From positions 7,262,402 through 7,296,165 of the forward strand of contig BFEA01000010.1 in assembly GCA_003427395.1 (NCBI GenBank): 33,764 bases of DNA. The letters run 5' to 3'. Under the pieces are notes generated by a model. It saw only the letters and a program-made list of their open reading frames with translations. It had not been told where the DNA came from and made no database searches. This document shows positions 30,690-33,764 of this stretch, piece by piece. Origin of the DNA: Chara braunii. Its lineage: Eukaryota; Streptophyta; Charophyceae; Charales; Characeae. Within the stretch, counting starts at the first letter, position 1; each line of letters opens with the position of its first letter. The position numbers were made by a program, and so were the translations under genes.

Positions 30690-31109
30690 TTAGCCAAAGA
30701 ATTCCCAGGACACACCCAATGCGAGGTATTTAGGTTCCCTAGGCTCCCAGCTCTGTTGGCTTATCTTTATAGCCTCCTTTCCTATCCCCGTTTCCTGATT
30801 GCCCTTCCTTAAGGAGGAGCCACGACTGGCCCTGCCGCCCAGCCGAGCTATGAACGTGACTGGGCTTCCTTTATCACAAGCTTGTTTGTAGTGCCCTTGT
30901 CCCGTCGACCGACGCGAGGGAGTCCGGGTTAGGCATCCTGCTAGGGGAAGTCTTCCCGAGCAGCGTTTCCCGTTTTTGACCTTCAGGGTTATGGTCAATC
31001 ATTAGGAGTCTGCCACCCGTTCTTTGTTTTTTCTAGTGGATTTTAGCCATCCAGGTCTGAGGCCCCTTCCTTATTCCCATCGGCGAACTTCCGTACGCAG
31101 CGAACTATA
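30690..31109. other. Gap between second gag and paralogue array
   Basis: Holds the TATA-like box. The minus-strand frame at 30690-30998 has no similarity to the modules or to Gag and is not called as a gene. No primer-binding site is recognised. Confidence 0.4.
30765..30771 (-). promoter_or_regulatory. TATA-like box upstream of second gag
   Basis: TATAAAG in the context GGCTATAAAGATAAGCC, about 95 bases upstream of the ATG at 30673 and on the same strand. The spacing suits a promoter of the second gag or of a terminal repeat around it. No transcript evidence is available from sequence alone. Confidence 0.4.
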
Positions 31110-31853
31110 CTAGATCTGTCCTATTGACCCGCCTTCACACCCTGTCCAGTCTAGCCGGGGCGCACAAAACATCAGGATGTGGATGACTTCTAGTAATTCG
31201 TGGGCCCTGTTTCCCCAGAATGGCCCGTGCTCCACAGCGACATCGTAGAACATCCCAATGGTAGGGGAGGGAAAGTGGCTTGCCCAGACTATCGCTGAGT
31301 CTGCCAGCTCCCGCGCCCTTGCGAGGCTTCCGAAGACGAGGTCTATCATAAAACGGGGCACTCGGCATCTCAGTGGTGTGGTCGGTGCCCTGAACTCCCT
31401 CCAACCTCCCATTTCCACCCAGGTTAGCAAGCCCACGTTCCTTCTTCCCCTGACCGATTGTCCTATCCGGGTCAACGTCCGGGCGACCCTTCGAAACACC
31501 GGCGCCAGCGCGTGACCTTGTGCTATCTCTACCCCCAACGAGTGCCAACCGATCTCAGGCAGATACATGGTCCCGATAACTTCTAGATTGGAAAACAGAT
31601 CGTCTCTGGGTCCTCGGTTGAGTCTCATCCCTGTCTACCGACATTCTACCAACATGAAGGCGGCGTCCCTTCCCAAAATCACGGCCCGCCATTCTGTGTC
31701 GAACCCCCGATAGGTAGAACTTGACGGGAGGGATACTTCCCATTGTCCACCGTTGTTTCAGGGCGGTCCGGGGTACCGGGGCTGGCGCACACGGGGTTGG
31801 CGTTCCACTCGCTCACGTCTTGCTGCCATTGTTACCTTGGTGATTCCCTGCAT
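31110..31853 (-). pseudogene. Module-family paralogue C, two in-frame stops
   Basis: One frame from ATG 31853 (or 31829) to 31110, with TGA at 31758-31760 and TAG at 31635-31637 and no frameshift. Blocks in order: WEVSLPSSSTYRGFDTEW, RAVILGRDAAFMLVECR, stop, VIGTMYLPEIGWHSLGVEIA, MGGWREFRAPTTPLRCRVPR, ARARELADS, MFYDVAVEHGPFWGNRAHEL. These match paralogues A and B block by block, at about 240 codons. The TAG falls in the column where B has Trp and A has TGA. Unlike B and A, no clear YIDD-type C-terminal tail is seen. The family is unknown to me. Confidence 0.7.
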
Positions 31854-31948
31854 AGTCCACATAGAAAGGGTTACAGCCAATCTTCAGAATCCGCCCACCT
31901 ACTGCCTCCCTTGCCTTTCGTGTTTTCATTTTTCTTTTCTTGTCCCAA

Positions 31949-32740
31949 CTATCCCTCTATACCCCCGGGAGCAGTAGCCTCCTCTGGCTGCTCGTACAAC
32001 CGGTAGAGATCATCTATGTAGGCCGCGCCCCGACCTACCTCTCGCCGGATGACTCTCCACATGGTCTCCTCACTTATTTATGAGACTCCTGGCCTAGTAT
32101 TTACCGCTGCCCGTAGAATGCAAAGTACCTCGCACCCTTGTTCGTCCCCGAAAGGCCCCATCTGTAGAAAGGCCCGATAGTATTCTCGATACATTAATGC
32201 TTCGTCAAAATTTAGCCTAGTTACGGTAGTCACCGCCTGCTCAACTCGTTCTATGCCTCCCATTTGTCTTAGCAGGAAGGGTGGTAGACTCATCCGTATG
32301 ACCTCATTTGGAAGCTCGAAAACCCCCGCCGCGGCGACTTTTACCTCCGCCGTTACGTCATCTCGTTCCGATTCTGCAAACTCAAACCCCTCCCGCCAGG
32401 TTATTTGCCATGCCCCTTCGAACATTCGCACGGGGTCACCCCTGGAAGCCAAAGCAATCCCAAAGGTCCGCCATCCCTCTTCCGACAGGTGTAAGGATCC
32501 CGTCGCATATACACGCCCTGGGAGGTTCAAGTCTACGCCCCCGAACTCCCCTCTCGCACGCCATTCCAGCTCTACTACTAGGTACACCGTATCTTCCACC
32601 AACTCTACCCCCACCCAGTCCATTACCGGATCGCCTACCGTATTTCTAGCCGGCAGGCTTATTTCAACCCTGCCCTCTGATATTCTTGGTGGCAGGATCC
32701 CATGAGGTCTATCCTCCCAGAACGTCATTCGCCGGGCCAT
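31949..32740 (-). pseudogene. Module-family paralogue B, one in-frame TAA
   Basis: One frame of about 264 codons from ATG 32740 to TAG 31949-31951, interrupted only by TAA at 32078-32080. Blocks: MARRMTFWEDRPHGILPP, RVEISLPARNTVGDPVMDWV, GVELVEDTVYLVVELEW, YATGSLHLSEEGWRTFGIAL, YYRAFLQMGPFGDEQGCEVL, and after the stop MWRVIRREVGRGAAYIDDLY. That tail matches WDAIVSREAAAAPSYIDDVL in A, so the reading continues past the stop. An upstream ATG at 32836 is in frame, but the alignment to A starts nearer 32740. GC-rich third positions and the long frame without indels suggest a gene that was recently functional. Cellular role unknown. Confidence 0.75.
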
Positions 32741-33027
32741 CTCGCAATGTCTTCTTCCCTGCTTTCTTAGTCCGATTGCTGCACCCACCGAGATTCCATG
32801 CCTTTCGTGTTTTAGTCTTTCAGCCCTCCCGTACACTGGTTCTTGCCGCTATCCACGACTCATACACATACAATTCTACCCCTGCCCCCTTTTTTCGGTT
32901 GCTGCCACTTCCCCCTTGTTTCGATCCTTATGCACCATCTACGGACTCCCTTTCTTATGTTACACCTCGATTCACAAGCACCCTCCACACTCAGGCCTTT
33001 TCGCGGTGATCGATCCCACGTCCTCGT

Positions 33028-33762
33028 TTAGTCGAACCACAGCACCTCAAATAGTTTAAGGACATCGTCTATGTAGGAGGGTGCGGCCGCCGCCTCCCGG
33101 CTAACTATGGCGTCCCAAGACTCCGCCTCTACCTCTAGGCGGTCATTATTGCCTATTCTTAGGACGATGATGACTTCCTCGGCTTTATCTCTGCAGAAGG
33201 GCCCATATTTCAATGAGAACCTATAGAACTCCTCAGTCAGCCAGGCATATTCTATATGCACCTTTCTCATGGAGTCGGCTACTTCCAGAATGTGTTCAAA
33301 CCCTCCAAACCACTCGGCTATGAACTCTGGTACCCAACCCGTTATCGGTAGACTTCGAGGCTTAAGTTCCTTCCATCCTCCCATCACAACTCTGCTACTG
33401 ACTTCGTCCCACCCCTCGTTGGCGAACCACTTGCCTTTTTTTCGGGTTCGGGCCTCTGCATCCCCTAGAAGCCATATCGGGTCATGTCCCATTGCTAACA
33501 TAGTGCAAAACAGGTGCCATCCATCCTCGGAAAAGACAATCGTTCTGATTGACTCTACCTTGCCTTCTGCTATATCATCCCAACCTTCCTCTTCCCTTAT
33601 CGGGTTTCAAATCCGCTCTATCCATACATATGACAAGTCCCGGGCAACCTCAAACCCAATCCAGTCGCACGTGGTCCCTCTCCATCCGTTTCCTGTTGGT
33701 ATAGGCATTTCTATTCCTCCTCTGAGTCGCTGTGGTTCCCAACCTTTGAAGGTGTATTCCAT
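33028..33762 (-). pseudogene. Module-family paralogue A, one in-frame TGA
   Basis: One frame of 245 codons from ATG 33762 to 33028, with TGA at 33607-33609. Blocks: YTFKGWEPQRLRGGIEMPIP, DWIGFEVARDLSYVWIERI, stop, VESIRTIVFSEDGWHLFCTM, LAMGHDPIWLLGD, MGGWKELKPRSLPITGWVPE, EFYRFSLKYGPFCRDKAEEV, SWDAIVSREAAAAPSYIDDV. The TGA lies exactly 20 positions from the D of DWIG, as does the Trp in B from its DWVG. The ATG is two bases from the window edge, so a longer N-terminus cannot be excluded. Confidence 0.72.
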
Positions 33763-33764
33763 CA

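Noticed and set aside
29803-30812. Plus-strand frames opposite the second gag
   Set aside because: They are shadows of the minus-strand Gag frame. They lack any recognisable motif, while the minus strand has the Gag core and zinc knuckle.
31635-33609. Introns hiding the in-frame stops of the paralogues
   Set aside because: The alignment is ungapped across the stops in A and C relative to B, which leaves nothing to splice out.
31110-33762. Reassigned stop codons or programmed readthrough in paralogues A, B and C
   Set aside because: All three stop types occur, at different places, and one column shows TGG, TGA and TAG. That is expected from mutation of Trp codons, not from a changed code.

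Overview
The window looks like a repeat-dense, transposon-ridden piece of a fungal nuclear genome, most likely a basidiomycete. The basis is the style of the Ty3/gypsy polyproteins: an RT with YIDD followed by NPVKGP, a following FVWEH block, a pre-protease segment with TEVTLSF, a Gag with one CX2CX4HX4C knuckle, and the order Gag-PR-RT-RNaseH-INT. No bacterial operon, rRNA, tRNA or CRISPR array is visible, and no gene looks intact. Nearly every coding tract is broken by in-frame stops or small frameshifts. Many stops are one G-to-A change (coding strand) away from a Trp, Gln or Arg codon, as in RIP-like mutation.

Layout. (1) 1-9024: first copy of a long repeat, holding a promoter-like head and a broken RG/E-rich plus-strand reading frame (about 1-1350), a stretch of short repeats and hairpins (1400-3360), and a decayed minus-strand Ty3/gypsy Gag-Pol (3442-9119). 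(2) 9160-14815, again at 17768-18295: minus-strand remains of a tandem, diverged protein-module family that I do not recognise, interrupted by minisatellites and by a stretch (11881-12416) with a tRNA-Asp-complementary primer-binding-like site. (3) 14880-19457: largely non-coding, including a C/T-rich stretch sprinkled with single Ns and two (TAA)n microsatellites. (4) 19458-28490: second copy of the long repeat, offset exactly 19457. It is identical to copy 1 up to 8140/27597, even sharing its N positions, and a few percent divergent after that. (5) 28491-29088: a composite of two dispersed repeats. (6) 29089-30673: a second, unrelated, truncated Gag gene on the minus strand. (7) 31110-33762: three tandem 240-265 codon paralogues on the minus strand, apparently distant relatives of the modules in (2). 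Each contains one or two in-frame stops.

The most interesting observation is this uncharacterised module family. It is repeated at least thirteen times, always on the minus strand, and its two main arrays each lie immediately 5' of a different gag gene. Two of the three best-preserved paralogues have a stop at exactly the alignment column where the third has Trp. The second main observation is technical: the two 8.1 kb copies share their ambiguous bases, which suggests one collapsed consensus was placed twice. Homology statements come from reading and hand alignment only; no search was run.
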